Assembly: GCA_964549335.1 (NCBI GenBank)
Contig: CAZJUQ010000047.1
Coordinates: 43,451 to 107,450 of the forward strand
Origin: Sulfidibacterium sp964549335
Lineage (GTDB): Bacteria > Bacteroidota > Bacteroidia > Bacteroidales > F082
Length of the DNA stretch: 64,000 nucleotides
Direction of reading: 5' to 3'
Shown: positions 1 to 9,228 of the stretch, one piece after another
Position numbering within the stretch: position 1 is the stretch's first letter
How the letters are laid out: each line of letters begins with the position of its first letter
Position numbers and translations under genes: made by a program
Notes under the pieces: model-generated
Told to the model about the DNA's origin: nothing
What the model saw: the letters and a program-made list of their open reading frames with translations, nothing else
Databases searched by the model: none

Positions 1-2
1 GA

Positions 3-1490
3 GTGGAAGCTGATTTCGGCAATGATTACGTCTATTTCCCTCCCGATTCGATTACCGGTTTAATGAAATCGGGCAAAAAACATATTGTTAATACAGATGT
101 CGAAGCGGCTTTAAAATCGAGTTGTGCTTCGCCGGTAAACAGGGTAACAAACGGGGATTTCGAAACCGATGATTTCGGCACCATTCTCTGGTGGAACAGT
201 TTTCACCCCGTTGACGGAAAATGGTATTTCACTCAACGTTATGCACCCGGAGAATATTACAGCGACGGTGGAAACCATGTGGTAAGAACACCATATGCAA
301 ACGGACGGTATGCGGGAGGATTTTCGCAAATGATAAATGTCAACGAAGGTGATGTAGTTACTTTTTACGGCGACACCAAAGCCACCGCAAACAGTTCGGG
401 TTTAAAGGCTTGGTTGTATTTGATACCCAAAGATGCAAACAACTACTCTTTGGACTATTTTGCCGTTGAAATGATACCTGCTCCTTCCGACTGGACCACA
501 AAAAGTGTTGTTGCCACAATGCCAGAAGGTACGGCGACTTGTCAGGTTTTGTTTTGGGCACACGATTTATTGACCAACCAAAGTGTAATGTTCGATAATG
601 CAATAGTATATATTCAATCAGAGGATTCAGACGGTGACGGAGTTCCTGATGACGAAGACGATTATCCCGACGACCCCGACAGGGCTTTTGATGTTTATTA
701 TCCTAACGAAACCGACTGGGGAACTCTTGCTTTCGAAGATTTGTGGCCGGGGAAAGGCGATTACGATTTTAACGATAATATTTTCGATTATCATTTCAAG
801 TCGGTTTTAAATGCCGATAATAAACTTGTCGAGTTTTTTGTCGATTATTCGGTAAGAGCCATTGGTGCAAGTTACGAAAACGGATTGGGATTTATGCTCG
901 GCGGTAACCCGTCGAATGTGGCGTCGGTTTCGGGGGCGAGAATCACCGAAAATTACATTTCGTTAAATTCGAACGGTACCGAGGAAAATCAATCAAATAC
1001 GGTTATTATTTTAACGGATAATGTTTTTAATATGTTTAGTATTCCCGGCACACCGTACATTAATACCGAACCTCAAAAAGATTACATAACCCCCGACACA
1101 AACAGGTTGTTTGTTTCATATGCTACTCCCGTTGCAGTAAGTACTACGGGAACAGCTCCTTACAATCCGTTTCTCATTGTTAATAAAAACAGGGATATGG
1201 AAATTCATCTTGCGGGTTATGTGCCTACCGATTTGGCGGATAATTCGTACTTCGGTCAGTATGAAGATGATACCGATCCCGCTTCGGGAAAATATTATCA
1301 AACCGAAAAAAATCTTCCCTGGGTAATAGATTTACCTGTTTCATTTGATTATCCTTTCGAAAAAATTAGTATTGACAATGCTTACAATCATTTTGTCGAA
1401 TGGGCTGAATCGGGAGGGACAAGTTATCCCGATTGGTACGAAGATAACTCAGGCTACCGGAATGCGGCAAATATATATACGCACCGTTAA
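3..1490 (+). CDS. LruC domain-containing surface protein, 5' end cut by the window edge
   Basis: The open frame runs from the first bases of the window, so the N-terminus and signal peptide are missing; the GTG at base 3 is probably internal. Residues ~1-205 look like a carbohydrate-binding-type beta domain. Residues ~207-230 are an Asp-rich stretch (DSDGDGVPDDEDDYPDD) of the calcium-binding thrombospondin type 3 kind. From ~235 to the end it matches the LruC/DUF4842 domain, with DWGTLAFEDLWP, YDFND, a central MLGG segment and the closing HFVEWAESGGTSYPDWY block. LruC proteins are exported surface proteins of Bacteroidota and spirochaetes without a known biochemical role. No T9SS sorting domain follows the LruC domain. 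A strong hairpin terminator lies just downstream. Confidence 0.85.
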   Translation: MEADFGNDYVYFPPDSITGLMKSGKKHIVNTDVEAALKSSCASPVNRVTNGDFETDDFGTILWWNSFHPVDGKWYFTQRYAPGEYYSDGGNHVVRTPYANGRYAGGFSQMINVNEGDVVTFYGDTKATANSSGLKAWLYLIPKDANNYSLDYFAVEMIPAPSDWTTKSVVATMPEGTATCQVLFWAHDLLTNQSVMFDNAIVYIQSEDSDGDGVPDDEDDYPDDPDRAFDVYYPNETDWGTLAFEDLWPGKGDYDFNDNIFDYHFKSVLNADNKLVEFFVDYSVRAIGASYENGLGFMLGGNPSNVASVSGARITENYISLNSNGTEENQSNTVIILTDNVFNMFSIPGTPYINTEPQKDYITPDTNRLFVSYATPVAVSTTGTAPYNPFLIVNKNRDMEIHLAGYVPTDLADNSYFGQYEDDTDPASGKYYQTEKNLPWVIDLPVSFDYPFEKISIDNAYNHFVEWAESGGTSYPDWYEDNSGYRNAANIYTHR

Positions 1491-1525
1491 ATATTATTTT
1501 AGATAACAATTACTGTCAAAAAGAG

Positions 1526-1553
1526 AACCGGTCTTACCACGGCCGGTTTTTTT
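1526..1553 (+). terminator. Rho-independent terminator between convergent genes
   Basis: A 7-bp stem (ACCGGTC with GGCCGGT, one G-U pair, loop TTACCAC) is followed by a run of seven T. It lies after the LruC-protein stop and touches the mutB stop codon. The opposite strand also has a T-rich tract after the stem, so it may serve both convergent genes. Confidence 0.8.
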
Positions 1554-3705
1554 ATTTTCTGGCGGCTATTAAGAGTTCAAGCATTTTTATTGCTGCTTCG
1601 GAAATTACCGTTCCGGGTCCGAAAATTGCAGCTACACCGGCATCGTACAAAAATTGGTAATCCTGATGAGGTATAACGCCACCTACTATTACCATAATAT
1701 CTTCACGACCCAGTTTTTTCAACTCATTCATAACCTGCGGCACTAAGGTTTTGTGTCCTGCTGCAAGGCTTGAGACGCCAAGGATATGTACATCATTTTC
1801 CACGGCTTGTTTAGCTGCTTCCGCGGGAGTTTGAAACAGGGGTCCTATGTCCACGTCGAAACCTATATCGGCGTAGCCTGTGGCTACTACTTTTGCGCCG
1901 CGGTCGTGGCCGTCTTGTCCCATTTTTGCTATCATAATGCGTGGCCGCCGTCCTTCGAGTTCGGCGAATTCGTCTGCCATGCGGCGGGCTTTCCCGAACG
2001 ATTCGTTGTTTCCCGCTTCCGAAGAATATATTCCCGATATTGATTTTATCACTGCTTTGTACCTCCCGAAAACTTTTTCGCAAGCATACGAAATTTCTCC
2101 CAAACTTGCACGGTTTTTTGCAGCTTCCACTGCCAAAGCCAGCAAATTTCCTTCTCCCGTTTCGCATGCTCTGGTTATTGCTTCCAAATTTTGTTTTACT
2201 AACGACTCGTTACGGTTGGCACGTAGTTTTTTCAACCGTTTTATTTGTGCTTCGCGAACCGCCGTATTATCCACTTCGAGGATTTCCAGGGGTTCCTCTT
2301 TTTCGAGGCGGTATTTATTTACTCCCACAATAATGTCTTTGCGGGCATCAATACGTGCCTGTTTACGTGCCGCCGCTTCTTCTATCCGCATTTTAGGCAG
2401 TCCCGTTTCAATGGCTTTTGCCATTCCGCCCATCTCTTCCACCTCTTCTATCAGTTTCCATGCCTTGTTTGCTATTTCGTGGGTTAGGGTTTCAACAAAG
2501 TAAGAGCCTGCCCAGGGATCGACCGAGCGGCAAATTTCGGTCTCCTGTTGCAGGTAAATTTGCGTGTTTCGGGCAATACGTGCCGAGAAGTCGGTAGGCA
2601 GGGCAATAGCTTCGTCGAGGGCGTTTGTATGCAACGACTGTGTGTGACCCAGGGCGGCGCCGAGGGCTTCTATGCATGTACGTGCCACATTGTTAAAGGG
2701 GTCTTGTTCGGTAAGACTCCAGCCCGAGGTTTGGGTATGCGTTCGCAAAGCCATGGATTTGGGATTTGTGGGATTGAAGCGTTTAACGATTTTTGCCCAC
2801 AGCATACGTGCGGCTCGCAGTTTGGCTATTTCCATAAAGTGGTTCATTCCCAAAGCCCAAAAAAAGGAGAGCCTCGGGGCAAAGTCATCTATTTTTAATC
2901 CCGCTTTCAGTCCCGTACGGATATAGTCGAGTCCGTCGGCAAGGGTGTATGCGAGTTCCAAATCGGCGGTGGCACCAGCCTCTTGCATATGATATCCCGA
3001 GATGGAGATGCTGTTGAACTTGGGCATGTTTTGTGCCGTGTATTCAAAAATGTCGGCGATAATACGCATGGAAGGTGCGGGAGGATAGATGTAAGTATTA
3101 CGCACCATAAACTCTTTGAGGATGTCGTTTTGAATAGTACCCGAAAGTTCTTCGAGTTTGGCACCCTGTTCCAAAGCGGTGACTATATAAAATGCCATTA
3201 CCGGCAATACCGCACCGTTCATAGTCATAGAAACCGAAATTTTATTAAGCGGAATTTCATCGAACAGTATCTTCATATCGAGTACCGAGTCGATGGCAAC
3301 ACCTGCTTTACCTACATCGCCCACTACCCGTTCGTGGTCAGAGTCGTATCCGCGGTGTGTGGCAAGGTCAAAAGCCACTGAGAGTCCTTTTTGTCCTGCC
3401 GCCAAATTCCGGCGGTAAAAGGCATTGGACTCTTCGGCGGTCGAAAATCCCGCATATTGACGTATTGTCCACGGACGGGTTACATACATTGTGGAGTACG
3501 GTCCACGTAAAAACGGAGGTAAACCCGCCACAAAATCCAGATGTTTTAGGGTTTTGTATGCCGAGGCCGTATAAACGGGCTTTACGGGAATTTGTTCTGC
3601 GGTATTCCACAAGCTTTTTATGTCGTTTTTTTGTTCCCAGGTTTCGGGCGGTAACGGATTTGCCGCAATGTTATCTATATCTATTTTTTTAAAATCGGGT
3701 TTCAT
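1552..3705 (-). CDS. mutB: Methylmalonyl-CoA mutase large (catalytic) subunit
   Basis: This 717-residue protein is the B12-binding alpha chain of methylmalonyl-CoA mutase, which interconverts succinyl-CoA and (R)-methylmalonyl-CoA. Residues ~1-560 form the CoA/substrate TIM barrel, with FVAGLPPFLRGPYSTMY near the N-terminus and the RTHTQTSGWSLT block. Residues ~590-717 are the cobalamin domain, with GQDGHDRGAK carrying the cobalt-ligand His600, and a downstream GGVIP loop. Length is normal for the family. It is the second gene of an operon: mutA ends 2 bp upstream of its ATG. In anaerobic Bacteroidales the enzyme normally serves propionate formation through the succinate pathway; that role is inferred here because no epimerase or decarboxylase gene lies nearby. 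Confidence 0.97.
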   Translation of the reverse strand: MKPDFKKIDIDNIAANPLPPETWEQKNDIKSLWNTAEQIPVKPVYTASAYKTLKHLDFVAGLPPFLRGPYSTMYVTRPWTIRQYAGFSTAEESNAFYRRNLAAGQKGLSVAFDLATHRGYDSDHERVVGDVGKAGVAIDSVLDMKILFDEIPLNKISVSMTMNGAVLPVMAFYIVTALEQGAKLEELSGTIQNDILKEFMVRNTYIYPPAPSMRIIADIFEYTAQNMPKFNSISISGYHMQEAGATADLELAYTLADGLDYIRTGLKAGLKIDDFAPRLSFFWALGMNHFMEIAKLRAARMLWAKIVKRFNPTNPKSMALRTHTQTSGWSLTEQDPFNNVARTCIEALGAALGHTQSLHTNALDEAIALPTDFSARIARNTQIYLQQETEICRSVDPWAGSYFVETLTHEIANKAWKLIEEVEEMGGMAKAIETGLPKMRIEEAAARKQARIDARKDIIVGVNKYRLEKEEPLEILEVDNTAVREAQIKRLKKLRANRNESLVKQNLEAITRACETGEGNLLALAVEAAKNRASLGEISYACEKVFGRYKAVIKSISGIYSSEAGNNESFGKARRMADEFAELEGRRPRIMIAKMGQDGHDRGAKVVATGYADIGFDVDIGPLFQTPAEAAKQAVENDVHILGVSSLAAGHKTLVPQVMNELKKLGREDIMVIVGGVIPHQDYQFLYDAGVAAIFGPGTVISEAAIKMLELLIAARK

Positions 3706-3707
3706 CT

Positions 3708-5552
3708 TTAATTCTCTTTTATTAAAAGACTTTGAAATTTTCGTAAATCTTCAAGAATATTGGAGCGGGTATGTATAAAGTGTTCAAAACCTTTCTCTTT
3801 CAAGTTGCCGGAAAGCGGTTGAGGAAATCCGGCGAGAACAACGATAAAATTATCTTTCAGGGCTTCAAAAACAGGAAGAGCTATTGTTTCGTATTCTTGG
3901 TCCGAACTGCACAAAACCACAATGTCGGGCGAAGCTTTTTTGGCGGCTTCGATACCCTCTTCCATTGTTGCAAAGCCGTTGTTGTCTATTATTTCGAAAC
4001 CTGCACATCCGAAGAAGTTGCCTGCAAACTGGGCTCTTGCCCTTCGCATAGCCAAATTGCCGTAAGTAAACATCCATACCGACGGGCGTTTGTTGCGGAG
4101 TGCGAACATGTCGGTTTTATAACGCAGATGTTCAATGGCGGCGGCTCCCCTGAAGGGCAACAAGGGTTCAATAAGAGTGTTTCTAGGCACGGGCGGTTCG
4201 AAAAAAGTATCAGGAATATCAACGTTTAAATGTTCCGACGTATTCGGAAATTGGTTTACTCCGAGTATATTCCGTTTGCGGGTTGCAATTTCGGTTTCTT
4301 TTTTACGAGCCTCCCCTTTTATCTGTTGTTGAATATCTCCTTTTTCAAGAGACTGTAAATAGCCGCCCTGCTCTTCCGTTTTCAGGAACAATTCCCAAGC
4401 TTTGTCTATCAGTTTTTTTGTAAGGGTTTCTATGTAATAAGAGCCTGCGGCAATGTCGACAACCTTGTCGAGATACGATTCGTTTTTCAATATCAGTTGT
4501 TGATTGCGTGCAATACGTTCCGCCATGCCCGGACGGAGTTTGTAAACGGTATCGAACGGTAAAGTTGTAATCTCGTCTGCACCGCCGATAATTGCCGACA
4601 TTGTTTCGGTTGTTGTGCGTAACATATTTACGTAAGGGTCGTAAAGTGTTTTGTTCCAAACAGAGTTTACGGCATGAATTTTCATTGCCGCACCCTTTTC
4701 CGTAATTCCATAGCTTTCGGCAATTTTAGCCCATAAATAACGTAATGCCCTGAACTTGGCTATCTCCATAAAATAGGAGGAACTTATTCCGAAGAGGAAT
4801 TTTATTTTTGAAAAAACGGTTGCGGGAGATATTCCTTTTTCGGTTAAATAATCGGTGTAAAAAACGGCTTGCGACAAAGCAAAAGCCATTGAGGTTACTA
4901 TGTTTGCTCCCGAGTTGTCGAAAAGTGCGGCGTCAACTGTTAATGTTTGCAATTCCGTCAACGATTCCGTTTTTTTCATTAAAAGGAAAACCCTTTCCAA
5001 ATCTTCGTCTTTGCCGAGGTAAAAATTACCGGTGCGTGCCAAATGGTTCAAAGGGTCGAAAAAGAGCGAGCCTTTGGGCGACGGTGTAAGTTTTTGCCAA
5101 TTGTCAAGAGCCTCTTCGGGAAGGGATGTTTCCAAATTTATTGGTGTTTTTTCAATGTCGATGCCCTCAAAGAGTTTTTTTAAAAATTCAAATGTGGGAG
5201 TGTCGTTGTCATTAATGACAAAGGTGATGGATTGTGTCCCTTTTTGTAAAACTTCGCGGGCTTTTGCCGAGGCACCTGCAACATTGTCAACCTCTATGCG
5301 TTCGTTTGTCAACCATCTGTTACCGTCAAGGTTTTTCCCTCGTAAATAGGGAAAAGAGGCAGGATAGGTGTGTATATGTTTCAATCCCGAAATATCGGCT
5401 TTTACATAAAAAGGTTGAACACTAAAACCTTCGGAGGTCCGCCAAACAAGCTTTTTGTCGTAATCGCCGCCTTTCAAATCCTTAATAATCTTTTCTTTCC
5501 ACTCTTGTACGCTTACAGGTGGAAATTCGCTGAACAAATTGTCGTTTTCCAT
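3708..5552 (-). CDS. mutA: Methylmalonyl-CoA mutase small (structural) subunit
   Basis: The 614-residue product is homologous to MutB along its length but lacks the DxHxxG cobalt-ligand motif: the equivalent stretch reads YGNLAMRRARAQ. This is what is expected of the non-catalytic beta subunit of the heterodimer. The barrel region keeps FMEIAKFRALRYLWAKI, typical of mutase chains, and the C-terminal Rossmann-like domain is present (PDIVVLCSSDQEY). It is the first gene of the mutA-mutB operon. A good -7 box lies ~27 bp upstream of the ATG, so the leader is too short to hold a cobalamin riboswitch, and I see none further upstream. Confidence 0.95.
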   Translation of the reverse strand: MENDNLFSEFPPVSVQEWKEKIIKDLKGGDYDKKLVWRTSEGFSVQPFYVKADISGLKHIHTYPASFPYLRGKNLDGNRWLTNERIEVDNVAGASAKAREVLQKGTQSITFVINDNDTPTFEFLKKLFEGIDIEKTPINLETSLPEEALDNWQKLTPSPKGSLFFDPLNHLARTGNFYLGKDEDLERVFLLMKKTESLTELQTLTVDAALFDNSGANIVTSMAFALSQAVFYTDYLTEKGISPATVFSKIKFLFGISSSYFMEIAKFRALRYLWAKIAESYGITEKGAAMKIHAVNSVWNKTLYDPYVNMLRTTTETMSAIIGGADEITTLPFDTVYKLRPGMAERIARNQQLILKNESYLDKVVDIAAGSYYIETLTKKLIDKAWELFLKTEEQGGYLQSLEKGDIQQQIKGEARKKETEIATRKRNILGVNQFPNTSEHLNVDIPDTFFEPPVPRNTLIEPLLPFRGAAAIEHLRYKTDMFALRNKRPSVWMFTYGNLAMRRARAQFAGNFFGCAGFEIIDNNGFATMEEGIEAAKKASPDIVVLCSSDQEYETIALPVFEALKDNFIVVLAGFPQPLSGNLKEKGFEHFIHTRSNILEDLRKFQSLLIKEN

Positions 5553-5578
5553 CGAAAACCTTTTTTATTATTTGACTG

Positions 5579-5586
5579 CAAAATTA
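5579..5586 (-). promoter_or_regulatory. Bacteroidota-type -7 box for mutAB
   Basis: On the minus strand the sequence reads TAATTTTG followed by CAG, an exact match to the known TAnnTTTG box, ~27 bp before the mutA start. No clear -33 TTTG element is visible. Confidence 0.55.
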
Positions 5587-5730
5587 ATATAAATGAGATA
5601 AGCGGAGGAGATAATTTGTTAAATTTTTCACAATAAAATCCGTGATTTAAAAATGCACATGGCAAAATTCATTCAAAAACTGTTTTGGTTGCGAGTATCC
5701 TGATTATCCGCCAGACGAAAACATGATGAT

Positions 5731-7764
5731 TTAAGGTTGCCCGGTATTGTTATATAATATTTTACCCGTAAAAATATTGTTTTCTGCTTTTATTTTGTAA
5801 AAGAGTATCCCGCCGTTTTGAGGCATGTACATAAAATCGTCTCTTTTCAGACAGATGGTGCTGTTTATATTTCCAGTAATGTTTTTATGGAAGATAAGTT
5901 TACCGTGAATATCGTAAATATCCAGCGTCAGGTTATCATATTCCGTATTGTTCAATTTAAAGGTAAGCTTGTCGGCAAACGGATTGGGCGATACCGTACA
6001 ATTTGGTTTTTTCCCTGTTTTGACCATATTATCCAATAAGTCGGAATAAATCATTGAGGCTTCGCCGTAAACCGCTTCACGGGTAAAAACATGTATTGTG
6101 TCGATAAGCAATGTTGCATATCCTTTTACCCAAAATGAGCATTTTATTTTTAAATTCAAGGTGTCGAAATTCGGAAGAGTATGGGGGAAAGCCGGCAATG
6201 TATCGATAAACCAAGGGAATATTTCTCCGTTTTTCTGAACCGAGTCGATGATAACCGTGTCGGGTGAGATGTTTACAATGGCAAGATTAATGCCGTTGAT
6301 CATTTGTTCATAATTTTGGAACCAAACGGTGTCGGGGATAAAGTCGAGTTTTGCGCCTTGCCAGTCACCCACGATAAACATATGGGGGTCGGCAGCTCCC
6401 ATACGGGGTTGGCAACTTCGTTTTCCGGCGTGGTCGGCGGCAAAAATGTAGTATTGAACGGTATCGCCGGTATTAAAGCCGGTGAGTTCACAATTCCAGT
6501 AATGGCCATACTGGTGAGCCAACAGGGTGTTTTGCCATTCTCCGCCGTTAACTTTGTAATACACTATTGCCGAATCGGAATAAATATTTTCGCCCGAAGC
6601 GTTGTACAGGTTTGCCTCAATTTGATAGTTGTATTGAAACGGGATATTACCGAGAATGGGAAGATGCCAAATATAGAGTTGTTTCAAATCGGCAATACCT
6701 TTAGTGCGGCAGTGCAGGGCATCGGTATTGAGCCAACCCGAGTAAGGTACTCCGACAATTTGGTATCCCGGCATGGCATCGCTGTATGTTTGCAAAGCGT
6801 CGTTATCCCATTGGCTGCCGGTAAGGGGTACATAAACCCTGTTGTTTAATATCAGGGAGTTTGTGTAGGGAGTGCCGGGTGGGTCACCGGGGGTATAAAC
6901 GCGGTAAACTTTGTATTTGTCGCCCCACGAGCTTGTTTGGTTTGCAAAATATGATGCTACCATTTCGTAATTGTTGTATCTTGGGTCAGAAGGGTCAACC
7001 TTGCCGATAAGAATTTTGTCGGGAGCGAGGAATTTGCCCCAGCAGTCTATGTGTTTAATATATTCGCCGAGCGGGTCCTGGGTTACATGATAAGTGCTGA
7101 TGCCGAGATAATTTTTGACAATAGTGTCGATTTCGGCATGCGAAAGGGTTGGATTTTCGTCGTAAACCAAGTCGGTGGAGGCTGCTTGTCCCATACCGCT
7201 GCACATATAGTTTCCTCCCGTATGGATAAGGTTCATGCCGTACAGGTCGATACCCAAATATGATGCGACGGCGGCAGGGATATTGTTATCGTTGGGACGG
7301 GGTCGGTTGTACGGGAAATCCACGATACCGGGATTTAAATCGCCGTCGAAAACAAACCACGGACCGTAATCGCGTACCCAATAGCTGTCGGTTTGGGCGT
7401 ACATAAACTTGCAACGGTTCAAATCAACCCCGTTATTTTGGTAGATGGTGGTAACGGTGTTTTTTTCGTTTGCATTAGCCACAATAGTTACAACGGTATC
7501 GTATTCGGCAATCTCTTTTATTAACGATACGGGTATTCCGAAAGGGTATCTTATCAAAACGCCTTGCATCTGGTCGTATTCGGCAACGTTACGTACAAAG
7601 CCTTCGGGAGGGTCGGTGGGGGTGAAGTCGCCGTTTATGCTTAACGGCAATTTCATCTCGGATTCCGAAAGGTAGTGCATTTTACGCCATTGCGGTTGAG
7701 CGGTGGTGTTGAAGGTAATTAGGGCAAGAACCGAAAATATTAACAGGACGGCGGTATTTTTCAT
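5731..7764 (-). CDS. Secreted peptidylarginine deiminase (Porphyromonas PPAD-like) with T9SS sorting domain
   Basis: The start chosen is the ATG at 7764, which begins a clean signal peptide (MKNTAVLLIFSVLALITFNTTAQ) and lies just downstream of a -7 box; the longer frame to 7791 would run across that box. Residues ~60-380 are a guanidino-group-modifying deiminase of the Porphyromonas type. Putative catalytic residues are Asp132 (RDYGPW), His238 and Asp240 (KHIDCW), Asn302 (PYTNSL) and Cys352 (TDALHCRTKG), and an Arg-x-Arg pair sits at 154/156 (NRPRPND). From memory these match P. gingivalis PPAD residues D130, R152/R154, H236, D238, N297 and C351 almost one for one. An Ig-like segment (~385-470) and further beta domains follow, ending in a T9SS type A sorting domain (SPNPFADKLTFKL onward). 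It probably citrullinates protein or peptide arginines at the surface; an agmatine deiminase is less likely because of the signal peptide and sorting domain. Confidence 0.88.
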   Translation of the reverse strand: MKNTAVLLIFSVLALITFNTTAQPQWRKMHYLSESEMKLPLSINGDFTPTDPPEGFVRNVAEYDQMQGVLIRYPFGIPVSLIKEIAEYDTVVTIVANANEKNTVTTIYQNNGVDLNRCKFMYAQTDSYWVRDYGPWFVFDGDLNPGIVDFPYNRPRPNDNNIPAAVASYLGIDLYGMNLIHTGGNYMCSGMGQAASTDLVYDENPTLSHAEIDTIVKNYLGISTYHVTQDPLGEYIKHIDCWGKFLAPDKILIGKVDPSDPRYNNYEMVASYFANQTSSWGDKYKVYRVYTPGDPPGTPYTNSLILNNRVYVPLTGSQWDNDALQTYSDAMPGYQIVGVPYSGWLNTDALHCRTKGIADLKQLYIWHLPILGNIPFQYNYQIEANLYNASGENIYSDSAIVYYKVNGGEWQNTLLAHQYGHYWNCELTGFNTGDTVQYYIFAADHAGKRSCQPRMGAADPHMFIVGDWQGAKLDFIPDTVWFQNYEQMINGINLAIVNISPDTVIIDSVQKNGEIFPWFIDTLPAFPHTLPNFDTLNLKIKCSFWVKGYATLLIDTIHVFTREAVYGEASMIYSDLLDNMVKTGKKPNCTVSPNPFADKLTFKLNNTEYDNLTLDIYDIHGKLIFHKNITGNINSTICLKRDDFMYMPQNGGILFYKIKAENNIFTGKILYNNTGQP

Positions 7765-7779
7765 ATCTGTTTTTTTATT

Positions 7780-7787
7780 CAAAAATA
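7780..7787 (-). promoter_or_regulatory. -7 box for the deiminase gene
   Basis: The minus strand reads TATTTTTG, an exact TAnnTTTG match, 15 bp before the ATG at 7764. It implies a very short leader and argues against the upstream start. Confidence 0.45.
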
Positions 7788-7816
7788 GCATGAAAAAAGA
7801 TATGGTAGCAGATATT

Positions 7817-9100
7817 TTACCTCTTGATGAATTTTTTTGTAACGGTACGGTTGTTATCGTCGGTAAAAGATAAGAGGTAAAGTCCTTTTGCCAGCGAGCC
7901 GACCGCTAATGAAATGGAGTTATCCCCTTTTTTCAAATTATATGTTTTATTGACTGTTATTTTACCTGTGAGTTCGGTAATTTTAACCCTTACTTTTCCT
8001 CCTGTTTTGGAGTTTATTTTAAGATTTAAAAATTGTGAAACGGGATTGTTGAATTTTATAGAGTAAAAATCATAGTTTTTGTATTCGTCGATACCGAGGG
8101 TTTTATCTATTTTGAGTTTTAAAGTTACGGGCAGGTGGTCAGAGTTGTTGTAGAGTGCATTTAAGACGTTTGAAGGCACGCTGCTGTTTACGGGAGCCGC
8201 ATTTATCGATTTGTTAAAATGGTTACCGTCTTGACCCACCGCTTTATAGCTGTTGTTTAGGTACGAAACGCTGTGATTTTTGTTTTTAATATCGTTCGAA
8301 ATAAGAATAAAATCGAAACGGTCGTCCATTCCTCCGCTCGAAGCGCAGTTGTTCGACGAAGCATGTGTTGACTGGGTATGAACATCGGCATATCTGCCGT
8401 TGTTGTTCCAGTCTCCCATACGGTTTACGGGGTCGTTAAAGCGGATATTTGCATTTGAATTGTTTACAAAAAGCTGAAAAGCGGGCTCTTGGTCGGTGTA
8501 AACGTTAAAGTCGCCCATAAGCATGTAGTTCATCTCGTCTTGGTGATTCGATAAATAATTCATAAGGTTTTGAGCCATGATTTTACGCTTGTTGCTGTTG
8601 GATGTGCCCGAGCCGGCTTTCAAATGTGCCACTATGCAATTGATAAATACGGTGTCGCCTTGTGATAAATCGTTTGAATAATAGTAAAGTTTAAAAATAA
8701 TGATATCCCTTATGTAACTTTGTGCTATGGAGGTTGAATAATACCTCAGTTTTTTTGAATTGTAGTAAAGCATACTTACAATATCGGAGTTGGCAATTTT
8801 TTTAAAGTCTGCCATTTTGTAATAGTTAGTCCAACCGGTATTCAACGAATTGTCAAGTAAACGCTGGTGGATAGCCGGTGACTCCGAAATTTCGTTTACC
8901 GTAAAAATGTCGGGGTTTATGTAATGTACAATGGTTTTTATATAATTGTCTTTATTTGAAATGTTATTGTTGTTGCTGTTGCAGTATCCCGTGTTGTTTC
9001 CGTAATTGAGCAAATTGTATTGCAAAACCGTTAAGGTGTCTTGAGCCTCGGTAATAAAGGCTGCTACGGTAAATAAAAACGTTAAAAAAATATATTTCAT
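7817..9100 (-). CDS. Secreted endonuclease/exonuclease/phosphatase family protein with T9SS sorting domain
   Basis: The 427-residue protein starts with a signal peptide (MKYIFLTFLFTVAAFITEAQ). Residues ~22-335 carry the EEP fold motifs: VLQYNLLNYG, VNEI with the metal-binding Glu, LMGDFNVY with catalytic Asp/Asn, and SDHLPVTL with the terminal Asp-His pair. An Asn-rich loop and a GGMDDRFDFIL strand are typical of Bacteroidota secreted members. Residues ~350-427 form a T9SS type A sorting domain ending in KKFIKR. The substrate could be extracellular DNA/RNA or a phosphoester such as a sphingolipid; the sequence alone does not decide. It is divergent from trkH, with its own -7 box, and 52 bp upstream of the deiminase gene on the same strand. 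Confidence 0.85.
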   Translation of the reverse strand: MKYIFLTFLFTVAAFITEAQDTLTVLQYNLLNYGNNTGYCNSNNNNISNKDNYIKTIVHYINPDIFTVNEISESPAIHQRLLDNSLNTGWTNYYKMADFKKIANSDIVSMLYYNSKKLRYYSTSIAQSYIRDIIIFKLYYYSNDLSQGDTVFINCIVAHLKAGSGTSNSNKRKIMAQNLMNYLSNHQDEMNYMLMGDFNVYTDQEPAFQLFVNNSNANIRFNDPVNRMGDWNNNGRYADVHTQSTHASSNNCASSGGMDDRFDFILISNDIKNKNHSVSYLNNSYKAVGQDGNHFNKSINAAPVNSSVPSNVLNALYNNSDHLPVTLKLKIDKTLGIDEYKNYDFYSIKFNNPVSQFLNLKINSKTGGKVRVKITELTGKITVNKTYNLKKGDNSISLAVGSLAKGLYLLSFTDDNNRTVTKKFIKR

Positions 9101-9116
9101 GCTAATCTATTTGAGG

Positions 9117-9124
9117 CAAAAGTA
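9117..9124 (-). promoter_or_regulatory. -7 box for the secreted EEP gene
   Basis: The minus strand reads TACTTTTG followed by CC, an exact TAnnTTTG match 17 bp before the start codon. It forms a divergent pair with the trkH promoter. Confidence 0.55.
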
Positions 9125-9197
9125 AAAAAGATTACTCCCTTTTTTAAAGAGGCGGTGAAAATATTAACGAAAATTAATAACGGTACATTCAAAAAAT

Positions 9198-9205
9198 TAC
9201 TTTTG
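9198..9205 (+). promoter_or_regulatory. -7 box for trkH, followed by a strong Shine-Dalgarno
   Basis: TACTTTTG lies 23 bp before the trkH ATG. Between them, at 9214-9220, is AAGGAGG, a full Shine-Dalgarno sequence, which is uncommon in this window. Confidence 0.55.
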
Positions 9206-9228
9206 CACTTGATAAGGAGGTTAAAAGA

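Noticed and set aside
1811..2503. Long open frames on both strands inside mutB, up to 207 residues
   Set aside because: They lie fully inside a gene with clear family motifs and their translations are low-complexity or basic with no recognisable domain. They are shadows of mutB codon use.
5553..5730. Cobalamin riboswitch before mutAB
   Set aside because: B12-dependent enzymes invite one, but the leader from the -7 box is under 30 nt and no B12-box sequence is seen in the upstream DNA.
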